Assembly (NCBI GenBank): GCA_036873135.1
Contig: JAPTYO010000005.1
Span: 16,760,666-16,824,665 of the forward strand
Length of the DNA: 64,000 nucleotides
Source: Clarkia xantiana subsp. parviflora
Lineage: Eukaryota > Streptophyta > Magnoliopsida > Myrtales > Onagraceae
Reading direction: 5' to 3'
Shown here: in pieces, positions 10,146 through 20,489 of the stretch
How the letters are laid out: every line of letters starts with the position of its first letter
Position numbering within the stretch: the first letter of the stretch is position 1
Position numbers and translations under genes: made by a program
Notes under the pieces: model-generated
Seen by the model: only the letters and a program-made list of their open reading frames with translations
Database searches by the model: none
What the model was told of the DNA's origin: nothing

Positions 10146-10654
10146 ATGACGAACAGTAGGGTGTCCAGGCCCCAACACCCACCCGGGGGCAATGGGCGGA
10201 GAAGAGAACCCATACCCCCAGGGAGGCGGCCTAACCCTGGGAAGCAGCCAATGCATCCAGAGCCCCAAGAAATACCACAACCTCCTCAGCAACAGAACAA
10301 TCAGGAGGGAGGACCTTCACGCCCAGCTGGGGCTGAGTCCTCCACCCCCCGGGCAAGAAGACCACAGAGAGAAAGAGAACAACAGGGAGTGCCTTCCCAC
10401 AACACGCACCCCCTGAGGGATACTATTATGAAGAGCAACCCCAAGGGTACCCGTATGGGATGCCGGCACAGAGAGATGGCAATCGCGCCCACACAGCGTA
10501 TGAAAGGCCGGCATACACCCAAGGAACTTACACTGAAGCTCAGGAAGAGGAGCAGATCCCAGCAGAAGAGCACTACTCGCACCCTCGAGCAGGGTAGCGA
10601 GAGGAACAAAGAAGATATCACCAGGAGCCACCCCCAGAGGGCAGGCAACAATTT
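10146..10654 (+). pseudogene. G2 Gag N-terminal extension, broken
   Basis: Pro/Gln/Arg-rich N-terminus of Gag starting at ATG 10146, 33 bases after the primer site (RPQHPPGGNGRRREP, IPQPPQQQNN). The frame shifts near 10415-10430. Beyond that, the frame of the main Gag (Tyr/Pro/Gln-rich, for example YYEEQPQGYPYG) is read until an in-frame TAG at 10595-10597. Low-complexity basic-proline N-termini are common in this Gag type. Translation of the rest may restart downstream, or the copy may be dead. Confidence 0.75.
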
Positions 10655-13384
10655 GTGCCTCCTAGGCAACAGCAGAGCAACAGGGCTTACACCCCGCTGG
10701 GAGAAGAAAGACAAGCAAGACCTCCAAGGAGGCAGGACTTCTATGAAGCACCCCAGCAGGCGTATCAAGGGTACACCTACAGTCCATACCAGCAGGGACA
10801 AGGGAACCCAGTAAGCCCAGTCTACAACTACAGTGGGTATCAGAGGGGTTATACTCCGGCACAGGTGATGATCACCCCGGAGGAGATAGAAGCCATGATA
10901 ACCCGGAAATTGAATGAGTCAAAGAAACCCAGCCTGCATTGTCTAAGTGACAAGACGAACCACCCTTTCACAAGGGAACTGGAGATGAATAGGGTGCCAG
11001 ACTCCCTGCACACAGTGCAAATTGCAAAGTACAATGGGAAGGGAGACCCCCTAGAACATATCCAACAGCATGAGGCCTCCCTATTCGGGAGGACAACTGA
11101 TGACAGATACAAGGCACTCTTGTTTCCGAACACCCTAACAGGGGTGGCCTCACATTGGTTCTTCAGCCTGCCCTCTGAGAGCATCCACTCATGGGAGCAG
11201 CTAAAAGCTAAGTTTCTGCAGAGATACCTAGGGGAGAGGAAACTCCTAAAGGGAACAGGCTCCATTGATGACGTAAAACAAGAATACGATGAATCCCTAG
11301 CCAGCTACTACACTAGGTTCAACCAGAATATTGCAGACATCCAGGGAGACATCACTGAAGGGGAGATAATCCGAGCCTTTATCAGAAACTTAGGTCGCTT
11401 TGGGTCAACATTGGCTGAAAAGATGGCCAAAAAGCCAGCAAGTACCTTGGAGGAGCTTGCAGGGAGAGTTAAAACGCATATTGACCTTGAGAGGCACAGG
11501 GCAAGCAAGAAGGCCAAAATTCAGGCAGCCAAGGAGGATACTCAAAGGCCAAACAAAGGAAAGCCACCCCAGGCACCGCAGCATGCAAGGCAACAAGAGT
11601 GGCGTCCGCCACAGCAAAGAAACCAAATGGGTGAACCCTTAAAGGCTAGAGAAATCAATGTCATTAAGTTCATCCCACTGAACGCCACTCCAGCCACCGT
11701 ACTTAGAGAGATGCGGAACCAAAAGCTATGGTCACCCCCTGCAAGGTGGAGAGCCCCAATGGTAGGAAATCACAAGGATAGATGGTGTGACAACCACGAG
11801 GCTTATGGTCACGACACAAATGAATGCTTTAGCTTAAAGCTAAGCATAAACAACATCGTCCAGAGGGGAGAACTGAAGCAATTCGTAGACCATGGGGGCA
11901 ATAGTATGCAACTGGGGCCACCACAGAAAGACAAGGGCAAGGGAAAGGTAGAATATAACCCTCCACCCAACAAAAGAGGAGTCATCAATATGATACATGG
12001 AGGAGCAGCATCAGGTGGCCCAACTGCTAATGCAAGAGAAGTCTATGCATCCAAGTTAAGCTCAGTGCCAAGGTGGAGAAAAAGGCCAAGAGAAGGAGAA
12101 GAAGTGAAGATCGAGTTCTCGGAGAAGGACAAGAGCCACATCGTCTTTCCACATGACGATGCTCTAGTTATTACTTTAGATATTGATAATTTTGATGTAA
12201 AGAGAATTTTGGTGGATGGGGGCAGCTCAGCTGACCTCCTAAGCCTGAGAGTGTTGGAAGAGATAGGGAAAACCAAAGCAGATATCAATCCGGTCAACTT
12301 CCCTCTAGTTGGCTTCTCAGGGGCAACAAGTTACCCCCTGGGGATGATAACATTGCCAGTGACCATGGGCCAAGGATGGACCCAGCTGAAGGTAAATGTC
12401 AATTTCTTGGTGGTTGAAAGCCTGGGAGCCTACAATGGGATCCTAGGAAGGACAACCATAAATCCATATGAAATAGTGCCATCCACTGTTCACCAGAAGC
12501 TGAAGTACATCACGGAGAACGGAGTTGGAGAGGTCCTGGGTGATCAACGCACTGCAAGACAATGCTATGTCAATTCAATGAGACATGGATCACACAGGAC
12601 AGATACAGTGGCTGTGGTCATGGCAGGAGCCAACCAGGATAGAAGAAAGAGGGGAGGGAAACAAAGGCAAGGAAGGAGGAGGAGTGGAGTGACACTCCGT
12701 CTGAGCAGGCAGTTTTTTCAAATAGTGCCTACAAGGAGACACAGGAGCAAGGCTGTGAAGGTGACATCCATACCTTGGCAGCCAGACACCACAATAGGGA
12801 ACAGAACAAGGGACTCCATCCTAAGGGGCTTTCGCTACATAGATGATATCAAGCAAATGCCGCAGGAGTCTATATCAAGTTATTTCCAGAGATTCTTTGA
12901 TTATGGTGCCAACATGGGCATCACAAGGGGAGAAGCAGTCAGAGCATTCATCAGAAACATGCATCCAAGCTCATTCGAGGCCTATGGAGGGCTCTATGAG
13001 ATGGTTATGACGAGCACAATGAGAGAGCTCAAGGCAAAGCTGGACAGGGCATTTGAACAAGAGGCGGAACAGTTGGATGAGGTTCCAGAGAAAGGAAGAG
13101 AAGCAGACACATTGGGAGGAGGTGTCAATTTCACATTCACACCCCTCACACTCAGCATAGAAGAAATTTTCCACAAGCGCCTCAAGCAAGAGCTGCCAGC
13201 ATGCAGGGAGGAAGGCAAGGCCTTCCTAGGTAGAGATGCACAGGGTTGGTGTGAGTACCATGGGACCTGGGGGCATCAAACCAACAACTGCATGGTGTTG
13301 AAGGTGGAAGTGGAAGAAATGATCTACAATGGAAGCTTCAAGGAGTACGTGGCAACAGACACAGTGACCACCCCATATCCTTAG
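10655..13384 (+). CDS. gag: G2 Gag-protease-Gag' polyprotein
   Basis: 909-codon open frame. A Tyr/Gln/Pro-rich lead (residues 1-75) precedes a Retrotrans_gag domain (about 115-290; ASHWFFSLP, FLQRYLGERKLLKG, EIIRAFIRNL). Next is a zinc-knuckle-like motif (WCDNHEAYGHDTNEC, about 375). A retropepsin-like domain follows with DGGSS near residue 521 and YNGILGRTTINP near 595. After a basic linker rich in RRKRGG comes a second Gag-like region (about 725-900): DDIKQMPQESISSYF, EAVRAFIRNMHP, and a second knuckle WCEYHGTWGHQTNNC. The usual RT should begin after the protease, but here the frame ends in this Gag'. The annotated start is simply the first codon after the upstream break. Element X encodes a related Gag' (54166-54790). 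Confidence 0.85.
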   Translation: MPPRQQQSNRAYTPLGEERQARPPRRQDFYEAPQQAYQGYTYSPYQQGQGNPVSPVYNYSGYQRGYTPAQVMITPEEIEAMITRKLNESKKPSLHCLSDKTNHPFTRELEMNRVPDSLHTVQIAKYNGKGDPLEHIQQHEASLFGRTTDDRYKALLFPNTLTGVASHWFFSLPSESIHSWEQLKAKFLQRYLGERKLLKGTGSIDDVKQEYDESLASYYTRFNQNIADIQGDITEGEIIRAFIRNLGRFGSTLAEKMAKKPASTLEELAGRVKTHIDLERHRASKKAKIQAAKEDTQRPNKGKPPQAPQHARQQEWRPPQQRNQMGEPLKAREINVIKFIPLNATPATVLREMRNQKLWSPPARWRAPMVGNHKDRWCDNHEAYGHDTNECFSLKLSINNIVQRGELKQFVDHGGNSMQLGPPQKDKGKGKVEYNPPPNKRGVINMIHGGAASGGPTANAREVYASKLSSVPRWRKRPREGEEVKIEFSEKDKSHIVFPHDDALVITLDIDNFDVKRILVDGGSSADLLSLRVLEEIGKTKADINPVNFPLVGFSGATSYPLGMITLPVTMGQGWTQLKVNVNFLVVESLGAYNGILGRTTINPYEIVPSTVHQKLKYITENGVGEVLGDQRTARQCYVNSMRHGSHRTDTVAVVMAGANQDRRKRGGKQRQGRRRSGVTLRLSRQFFQIVPTRRHRSKAVKVTSIPWQPDTTIGNRTRDSILRGFRYIDDIKQMPQESISSYFQRFFDYGANMGITRGEAVRAFIRNMHPSSFEAYGGLYEMVMTSTMRELKAKLDRAFEQEAEQLDEVPEKGREADTLGGGVNFTFTPLTLSIEEIFHKRLKQELPACREEGKAFLGRDAQGWCEYHGTWGHQTNNCMVLKVEVEEMIYNGSFKEYVATDTVTTPYP

Positions 13385-13637
13385 TTTCATATCTAGCATT
13401 TCGCATGTTTTAGCTTTACAAGCTTTTCAAAAAACAACTCTTGAGAAGGAGAACTCACGAAGTTACTCCAACTCTACAACTATCTTTGATTTCCTACAAA
13501 GGATGTCTTGGTGCACCAAGGCATCCCGAGTGTACAAAAACATGAATGCTCCTAAGAGAGTAGTAGTTATTCAAAAGTAAATACCAGTGAATGTGATGTT
13601 ACAATCACCAAGTTATCCTTACACAGATATGACTTCA
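13385..13637. other. G2 Gag 3' flank
   Basis: Short non-coding stretch between the Gag stop and the tandem array. No terminator can be assigned. Confidence 0.4.
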
Positions 13638-14380
13638 AGTCAACAACCTTCGACGCCCCCAAGAGCGTATCTTGAGAGTAGTCTTCGTACTACGACATTC
13701 GACGCCCCCAAGAGCGTATCTTGAGAGTAGTGTTCATACTACGACCTTCGACGCCCCCAAGAGCGTATCTTGAGAGTAGTTATTATACTACGACCTTCGA
13801 CGCACCAAGAGCGTATCTTGAGAGTGGTTTCCAAAAACTACGAACTTCGACGCCCCCAAGAGCGTATCTTGAGAGTAGTGTTCATACTACGACCTTCGAC
13901 GCCCCCAAGAGCGTATCTTGAGAGTAGTTATTATACTACGACCTTCGACGCACCAAGAGCGTATCTTGAGAGTGGTTTCCAAAAACTACGAATTCGACGC
14001 CCCCAGGAGCGTATCTTGAGGTAGATTTGCAACCTACCAGATTCGACGCCCCCAAGAGCGTATCTTGAGGTAGAAAAAACACTACCAGTTCGACGCCCCC
14101 AAGAGCGTATCTTGAGGTAGATTTCAAACTACCAGTTCGACGCCCACCAGGAGCGTATCTTTGGTCTAACCTGAGCCCTCCGGGAGCCTATCCTGCGAAA
14201 CGTTAAGTGCCGTCCGAGAGCCTGTCTCGTGAACAGATTTGACACCCGTCAAGAAGGTATCGGTGGACTAACCTGTGCCCTCCGGGAGCCTATCCTGCGA
14301 AACGTTAAGTGCCGTCCGAGAGCCTGTCTCGTGAACAGATTTCGACGCCCACCAAGAGCGTATCTTTGGTCTAACAGTAC
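13638..14380. repeat. G2 tandem-repeat array between convergent genes
   Basis: Repeated module with core TTCGACGCCCCCAAGAGCG followed by TATCTTGAGAGTAGT and a variable tail such as TTATACTACGACC. Period is about 50-60 bp at first and shorter after 14020. Several units hold a small GTAGT/ACTAC stem. From 14165 a different block (CCTCCGGGAGCCTATCC and TGCCGTCCGAGAGCCTGTC) occurs twice, about 101 bp apart. The array sits between the 3' ends of Gag (+) and the antisense gene (-). Confidence 0.9.
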
Positions 14381-14828
14381 AACGTATACCGTGTAAGGGG
14401 TATCAGAAGAGATCATCACATCATGTTTAGAAGGATACCATGCTTAGAAGGATACCATGCTCAGAAGGATACCATGAGAAAGAAATTTCTAAGTAAAGTA
14501 ATGTGAAGAACAAGTAATGTTTTTTCTTTATGAAATGACAGGTATGACATGAAGGAAACCACGAAAGAAGGATAAGTAAAGGAAAAATACCAAGGGAAGG
14601 GTCCATACCCAAAGAGCCATACACAAAGCATAGGGAAGCATCATGAGAAGAGATATATACAAAAGCATGAGAAGCACTAATATAAAGGCAAACGAACCAC
14701 GTAGTCAACAACACAATGCGGCAAAGGAAAGTAACAACAAACACCATCAAAATCTCAAAAGACACTCAACCCATAGAAGGGGAGAAGGAGTGCAGTTATA
14801 TATACAAGGATAGCATGAGACAAACACA
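14381..14828. other. G2 spacer between repeat array and antisense gene
   Basis: A-rich stretch with a short repeat AGAAGGATACCATG (three times near 14427-14476). It probably contains the 3' UTR of the antisense gene. Open frames here are not supported by homology to the other elements. Confidence 0.5.
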
Positions 14829-17161
14829 TCAGTCAGAACCTTCAGGGGAGTCACCCTCACCCCCTGAAGCTGAACCGCCAGCGGAAATGGATGAAGAGGA
14901 GGAGTCTGAGGTACCAATCTCCACAGGTGTAGCATCCACCTGGGCAGGGGCAGGCTCGTCTGCAACGGCAGCCTGACCCATCAGAACAGTCGCATAGCCA
15001 GTGGCGTATGGCCCAAAGTCACCAAGGTCACCAAACGGGAACTGAGGATCAATCCGGTAAATGTGATCAACCAGATACTCGCCGGACTGGTTCATCTCCT
15101 GAGTGAGACGCGCACCATAATCGGCAGTGAAGGCAGAGGAGGACTTGTACTCAGACACCGCGACAGCCCTCTCCTCCGCCCGACACTTAGCCTCCAACTT
15201 CTGCAGCTCCTCAGAATGGAGCGACGCGGCAACCTCAGCTTCCCGGCGCAAACTGCCCACAGTGGCTTCAAGCAAGGACACCTGACCCTGGAGCTCCTGC
15301 AGCCTCAAATCAGATATACGCGCCTTCTCAGCAGCAGTGGCGACCTCCGCCTTGAGAGAGACCTGGCTGTCCTCAAGGGTCTTCCTCTCGTCAGATAACT
15401 CGAGCACGAGCGAGGACATGTTCACCATGTCAGACATACCCTAACAATACAAACAAGGGATGAATAACCGAAAGATAGCCATTATGAAAGTAATGAAAGG
15501 AAAGCAAGGAACAACTCACAGGTGCATAACGAGAGAGTACCCCCTGAACAAAGCGCCGAGTCTCCCCAGGAGACTTGGGCGGAGCAATACGATCGCCAGG
15601 GGGGATGGCGCCGCGGAGTACGCGGACGCCAACCTCAGGAGTCCGCAAAGAGGAGGTGCTATCGAGGTGGAACTCCTTCAGACCAGCGAAGGGAGTCCAC
15701 TCAGACCCAATAACATCTTCATCAGTGAGCCGTGCGAAATCCTTCCGACTTAAAGTCGGAGGCCCACCTACACAAGCAAAGCAAGTCAATGGATAATATA
15801 AACATAGAAGGATCAGCAGTAAGGTAGACATCATACCTGAGGACCGTGCCCTCGGCTGGGGGGCAGGGGAACCACCACCAGCAGGTCGCTTCCCTTTGTC
15901 AGCCAGGGAAGGCACCTCTTCGACCACCATCTCCTTATCACGAGATAGGGTCGGAGGACGAGCAGTAGGCGAAGCAGGATCCACAGCCTTCTTTCTCTTA
16001 GCAGCCGAGGCCCCGGCCTCAGAATCAGATCTCCGCGGCTTGGACTTTGAAGGTCCAGAATCTCTGCCAACGGAGACGACCCTCTCAGTCACCAAGGGGG
16101 AGCGCCCTAGTAAGGTAAGAAAAACAAGATAAGGAAAACATAGGTTATACCATAAAGAAGCAAATAGGAGAAAGCATACCAGAGGCCCCAGCCTTCTTCC
16201 CAGGCAGGGGAGATTTCTTCGAAGCAGAACTAGAAGGAGCCTTCCTCTTGCTCAGATCAACAGGGGCTCCCTGCACGTTATAGGTTTTTCCATGAAACCA
16301 ACCTACAAAGGAAGAGCAGAAGGTAAATAAAGATGGAAAGACCAAGTGACATACCGAACCCCCGGAGTCAGGAGTCAGACTGATCCCGGCCTCGTAAAGA
16401 TCCGTCTCAGTCACTAAGGACACGGGACAGTAAGACCGGGTCCTGTTGCTCTCGTGAATGATCTTCATAGTCTTCAAATCAACCGAAGAAAACTCTCCAA
16501 AAGCAGGCCAACCATCGGACCGATCCTCATTCAAGACCGACCAAGTGACGTACCGGTCCGTAATGAAGAAGTAATGCTTAGCCCAGTGACTGGCCGAATT
16601 GTCAATCTGGGTCACGAAACGGAGGGAGGTATCCCACTCGACCCCACTCAACCCGAAATCAGAGAATCGGGGATCTTTGAAAGTCGGATGGCGAGTTACG
16701 AAACTCGCAAACCCCACCCTCGTCCGGTACTGAAACCGATAGAAGCATCGGAATAGAACGAGAGAGTACTTCCAGGAGTACCAATGGCACAATACCCGGA
16801 AGCCCACCCAGACACGGAGGGCACTGGGGGCAAGGTTCACAGGAGAAATCCTGAAAAACCTGCTCAACTCTATAAGCTCGTCACAGTAAGGCAGTCTCAG
16901 CCCGAATCGGATCTGGGAAGGGTATACGGCGACCGTCCCTATGGGAGGCTCCGTCACCGTCGCTCGAGTGTTCCCCAAGGAGGGGAGAAAAGGATACAGA
17001 GGCTCATCTAGGGGACAGATACCTCCTAGGGTGACATGTTCGTTGTAATCGGACCTAGTGAGAAGGTTCTCTGACAGGATAGCGAGACCTAAGGCAAGGG
17101 TAGCAGGAAACCCCAAAGCACGAATCAAATTTTGACTAACACCCCAATGAAGGTCACGGTA
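14829..17161 (-). CDS. G2 antisense gene (Transposase_28-like, coiled coil), spliced
   Basis: Exons 17161-16360, 16302-16180, 16106-15837, 15767-15520 and 15440-14829, separated by four short GT-AG introns (57, 73, 69 and 79 bp). All join in one open frame. The first exon carries the domain often listed as putative gypsy-type transposase (PF04195); RFGLRLPYCDELIELSRFF and FRVLCHWYSWKYSL align with G3. Middle exons are Ser/Lys-rich with NLS-like runs (SKRKAPSSSASKK, AAKRKK). The fourth has a conserved DFARLTDEDVIG...IPPGDR...GVLSRYAPV segment. The last is a coiled coil ending in an acidic Ser/Gly tail. A short 5' exon probably lies at 17222-17280, but its start and phase are unresolved. Probably nuclear; function unknown. 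The name transposase is historical and no catalytic triad is visible. Confidence 0.8.
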
Positions 17162-18792
17162 CTAAGCTAGCAATAGAAAAGGAAGTAACGCGACCGAAAA
17201 AGAAGAGAAAAAGGAACTCACTCATCCTTCGGAGAATACGGCGTCTCTGAAGAGTCTGCGTACGTGGACACCACCAGGAGTATAGTACCTACCACGACAC
17301 GACAAATATCAAGATAAGGAAAATTTCCGAAGAATCGGAAATACTCCGACACCCGACCAACGACAACAATCAAAGATCCAAAGACACCCAGCAAAGATAG
17401 TCAACACGAGCCAAGAACGCCACAACAACCAAGTCAAATAATTTTATCCGAGCCTAAGGTCGGGTTTTGGAAAAAATTACCATTATACCCTCCAACAAAG
17501 ATTAACACACCAACGGCGGCACGACATCAAATTCAAGACCGGGATAACCCAATCGGACAAGAAACCATATCCGGACGACCGGCAAACATTTTTCCCAAAA
17601 TCCACAACTACCAACGGCTATCTACGGCAATCCCACATTTAATTAAATTTCGGCAATCAAGCATCGGCAATCAAGCATCGGCAATCAAATATCAACGATT
17701 CAAAAATCGACGTTTTACGCGGTAATGGAAAGGAAAAGAGCGGACCTTCGGAAAACCCGACCCGATATGGTAAACGGGTCCGGATTTCGAATTTGAAGAC
17801 GCCCGAAAATCAGTCCCTCGCCGGAATTTGGGTCTTGCCGTCGCCGGAGGTGATCTCGCCCGCCTCACCGTCGCCGGAGAGCCCTGCACGTCCCGCCGGA
17901 ATCGTCCCCCTCCGCCGTCGATGGCCCTCGATGGACCAGCAGCCGTTCCCGCCGACGACGACCTCGCCGTCACCTCGCCGTCTCCCTGCGTCGCTGGTGG
18001 TTGGGTTGCCGTCCCAGCCAGCTGCCGCCTCCACACCGCCGCCCCGAGCTATCGACCCGCTAGCCGGCTCCGTCCGTGCTGGTGGTTCCCTCCCACCGGA
18101 ATTGCTGGTCGGATTTTTGCCTCTTGGTGGAAATTCCGGCCGGCCCTTACCTTGGGGGTGCTCTCCAACCTTTCTTGCTCTCCAAGGGTAAGTGAAGAAG
18201 AAAGATGGTGGCTAGGGTGACTCTTGGAGGTATTTTTCTAACTCTCCTCTTTTATGTTAAAAGGATGATAGGGTTTTTTAGGGGGTTTTAATCACCACCA
18301 TCCATCTAGCCTTAAATAAAATCTAAGGGCCAAGGAAAAACCATTATTTTTATCCCTTTCACCTATAGCTAAGTATATTCCCATACTTTGAAGAATTGTC
18401 AAGATAGTTTTATTTTTGAACATTCCATACTTAGGAAAATTTTTGGCCAAAATTAAAATCTCTCCTCATTTAGATGGAATCCCGGCACGAAATTGAAGCG
18501 TAAGTCATTTAGTTGCATTCGTATCACACCCCTGTGCAAGTTTGTGTTTTCTGAGTATGCACCTGTAGCAGAGATAAGTTTATTACTCCCACCTCAGACG
18601 GACGCGTGCCTAGGCACACGTCCGTGCTACTCTGACGTTTACAATTCCTCTATCTCATTAGACAGGGGGGCAGAGTCAGAGGCACGTATCCATGAGTAGG
18701 CAAGCATTCAGACAAAGAAGGTAAAACCCCGGTTTCAAATTGCGCGTGTCATACCATCCTAAAATAGAGTCAATCAAGGGTTAGGCCATTGG
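17162..18792. other. G2 region between antisense gene and 3' LTR, with a GC-rich patch
   Basis: 17162-17280 holds a likely intron and first exon of the antisense gene (STYADSSETPYSPKD frame). 17640-17700 has a short direct repeat of CGGCAATCAAGCAT. 17780-18230 is strikingly GC-rich with many CGCCG/GCCGG triplets and open frames on both strands. None of those is recognisable, and they look like composition effects. The rest is AT-rich and unassigned. This is where the antisense promoter would be expected. Confidence 0.6.
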
Positions 18793-18808
18793 TTGACTCG
18801 GGGGCATG
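18793..18808 (+). other. G2 polypurine tract
   Basis: Short tract GACTCGGGGGCATG directly before the TG of the 3' LTR, the expected plus-strand primer. Confidence 0.6.
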
Positions 18809-19572
18809 TGATGGATATACGCCCAATTTGAACCCGTTGACTTCCAAACCGTTGTATTTTTATCGTCCCATTTATGATTGCAAATCGAAACTTCAACCCG
18901 GACACTTCGCGAGAACATCGACGGCTCGGACGGGGCCGAAGCGCCCGTCCGGCAAGGACAAACTCACCTAGGTGAGGTCGGGTGGCCACACCCGACCCGA
19001 TCCCTCCTAGGAGGGATGGAGTTGGCCAACCCCACCCTCCCTAGGAGGGGTTGAGTGCCCTCACCCAACCCCTACCCTTGGGGGTCGGATTCCTCCCCCC
19101 CAAGGGCCCCGACACCACCCTCGGACTCCCATGCTCGGTCCACTCCGCCTACCTCCTCCGAATCCTAAGGTCTTCATTATGTGCTTAAGGGTTAATTAAT
19201 TGTGTTTAAAGGCTAACGATGTCATTAAGCCACCTTAATGACACCGTTGCCTATAAATACCCCACCTTCACAACTCATTTGAACATCTTGGCCATTCGGA
19301 CATTTTAGCTCTGACATCTCTCTAGCTTTATCTCTCTAGAAAAGTACTGACTTAGGCATCGGAGAGGGTTCACCAGGCACCACCCCCCCCTCCTCCGTGT
19401 CTGGTATTGCCCCTTCTGCAGGATAGAAGGAGAGAAGAAGCAAAGGAAGGAAGGAAGGAAAGAAGAAGATAGGCTAAGGCAGAGCAACTCAGAAATACCG
19501 GATCACACACATCCCTCGTAAGGAGTGAGATCAAAGCCGACCCCCCGTTGACCTAGATCTCATAACTTAACA
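18809..19572 (+). repeat. G2 3' LTR
   Basis: 764 bp, same ends as the 5' LTR. Differences seen: G to A in the GGGGTTGGGTGCC stretch, A to C in AAGGTCTTAATTATG, a changed C run near 19381, and absence of 97 bp of the palindrome array. It is followed by the target duplication aaaac. Confidence 0.95.
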
Positions 19573-19759
19573 AAAACGACAATAGTGTGAATTCTTTCAC
19601 GACACCCCCTTCCTCGGTTTACTGAAGGTTGGTTTGGTTTAGTGACTGAAGAATCACTATTCGTCGTATTCCATCATAATAAATAATCTGATGTTTGCAA
19701 TTATGTCAAATTGTTGTTCTCTTCCTAAACTTTGCATGATTGTCAATGTGTTAATATAG

Positions 19760-20489
19760 ATGGCTGCAACTAGCAATGTCATTTCCCAGTTGAATAAGGG
19801 AATAAGATTGAATAGTGGTAATTATAAAATATGGAATAAACGAGTTAAGATGATAATCTCTGAAATAAGAGGTCTGGAGCATTTGACCACAAAACGAACT
19901 AGGCCTGAGGGAGACCTCACAGATGAGCAAAAGACGTTCTATGATGAATGGGATGTCAAGGATCATGATGTTCGTTCCACCTTGCTCTCTATGCTGGAAG
20001 ACGAGATTCTCTATAGGTTTGACCATTTGGGGACTGCCAAGGACCTATGGGATGGTCTTAAGGCAACATTTGGTGTCTACACCATTGCCCAAAAGAGAGC
20101 GTTAAACATCGCTCTTGACACCTATAAGAAAAGTCCCAAGCATACGATAAAAGATCATATTACGCATATGTGTAACTTTATCGCCGAGCTTAAGGAAGCA
20201 GGTGAAAACCTGTCCGAGGAACAACAAATCAACTACATGATCTGCCTCCGCTCCAACCAAACAAAAGGGGAAGCGCAAGAGAAAGGGAAAAAGCTCTCAA
20301 AACAAAACTGAGAAGTTTGTGGCGGACAAATCCCAGAAGAAGTTTAAACGCAAACAATCTAGTGGTAAGAAAAAGCAAGCAAAGTAGACACGTAAAGAGG
20401 AAACTCGAACGTGTTTCAGGTGTGGCGTGAAAGGACACCTGGCTAATGCTTGCACTAATCCTCCTAAGGTACGTAAAGAGAAAAGATGA
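19760..20489 (+). pseudogene. gag: Copia B gag
   Basis: Starts ATG at 19760 (MAATSNVISQLNKGIRL). A copia Gag domain follows with NYKIWNKRV, DVRSTLLSMLEDEILYRF, AKDLWDGLKATFGVYT and SEEQQINYMI. After about residue 165 an internal deletion and shift remove the segment between the capsid and the basic region. The tail KFVADKSQKKFKRKQSSG and the zinc knuckle CFRCGVKGHLANAC (20409 on) are in another frame with a stop before TRKEETR. Copy D (61159-62032) retains the part missing here. 187 bp of copia leader separate this start from the end of G2. Confidence 0.88.

Larger units (their letters stand above)
9235..19572 (+). mobile_element. Gypsy element G2: recent, no pol, Gag-PR-Gag' plus antisense gene
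   Basis: Complete element of 10,338 bp with exact 5-bp target duplications (aaaac, 9230-9234 and 19573-19577) and LTRs of 860 and 764 bp. Inside are a primer site, one long sense frame (Gag, protease, second Gag-like domain), a tandem-repeat array (13638-14380), an intron-bearing antisense gene (14829-17161, -), a GC-rich stretch and a polypurine tract. I find no reverse transcriptase, RNase H or integrase. Outside one 97-bp block the LTRs show two substitutions and a small change in a C run, so insertion was recent. It interrupts the leader of copia B. It must have used enzymes supplied by another element (inference). Confidence 0.92.

Noticed and set aside
13638..14380. Regular repeats resembling a CRISPR array
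   Set aside because: Units are head-to-tail tandem copies with repeated, not unique, spacers, in a plant retrotransposon. No cas-like gene is present.
14716..14976. Small plus-strand frame near the end of the G2 antisense gene
   Set aside because: It is the reverse of the Ser/Glu-rich tail of the antisense protein and has no support of its own.
17692..18191. Overlapping frames on both strands in the GC-rich block of G2
   Set aside because: Pro/Arg/Ala/Ser-rich translations on both strands are typical of GC-rich non-coding DNA. No recognisable domain.
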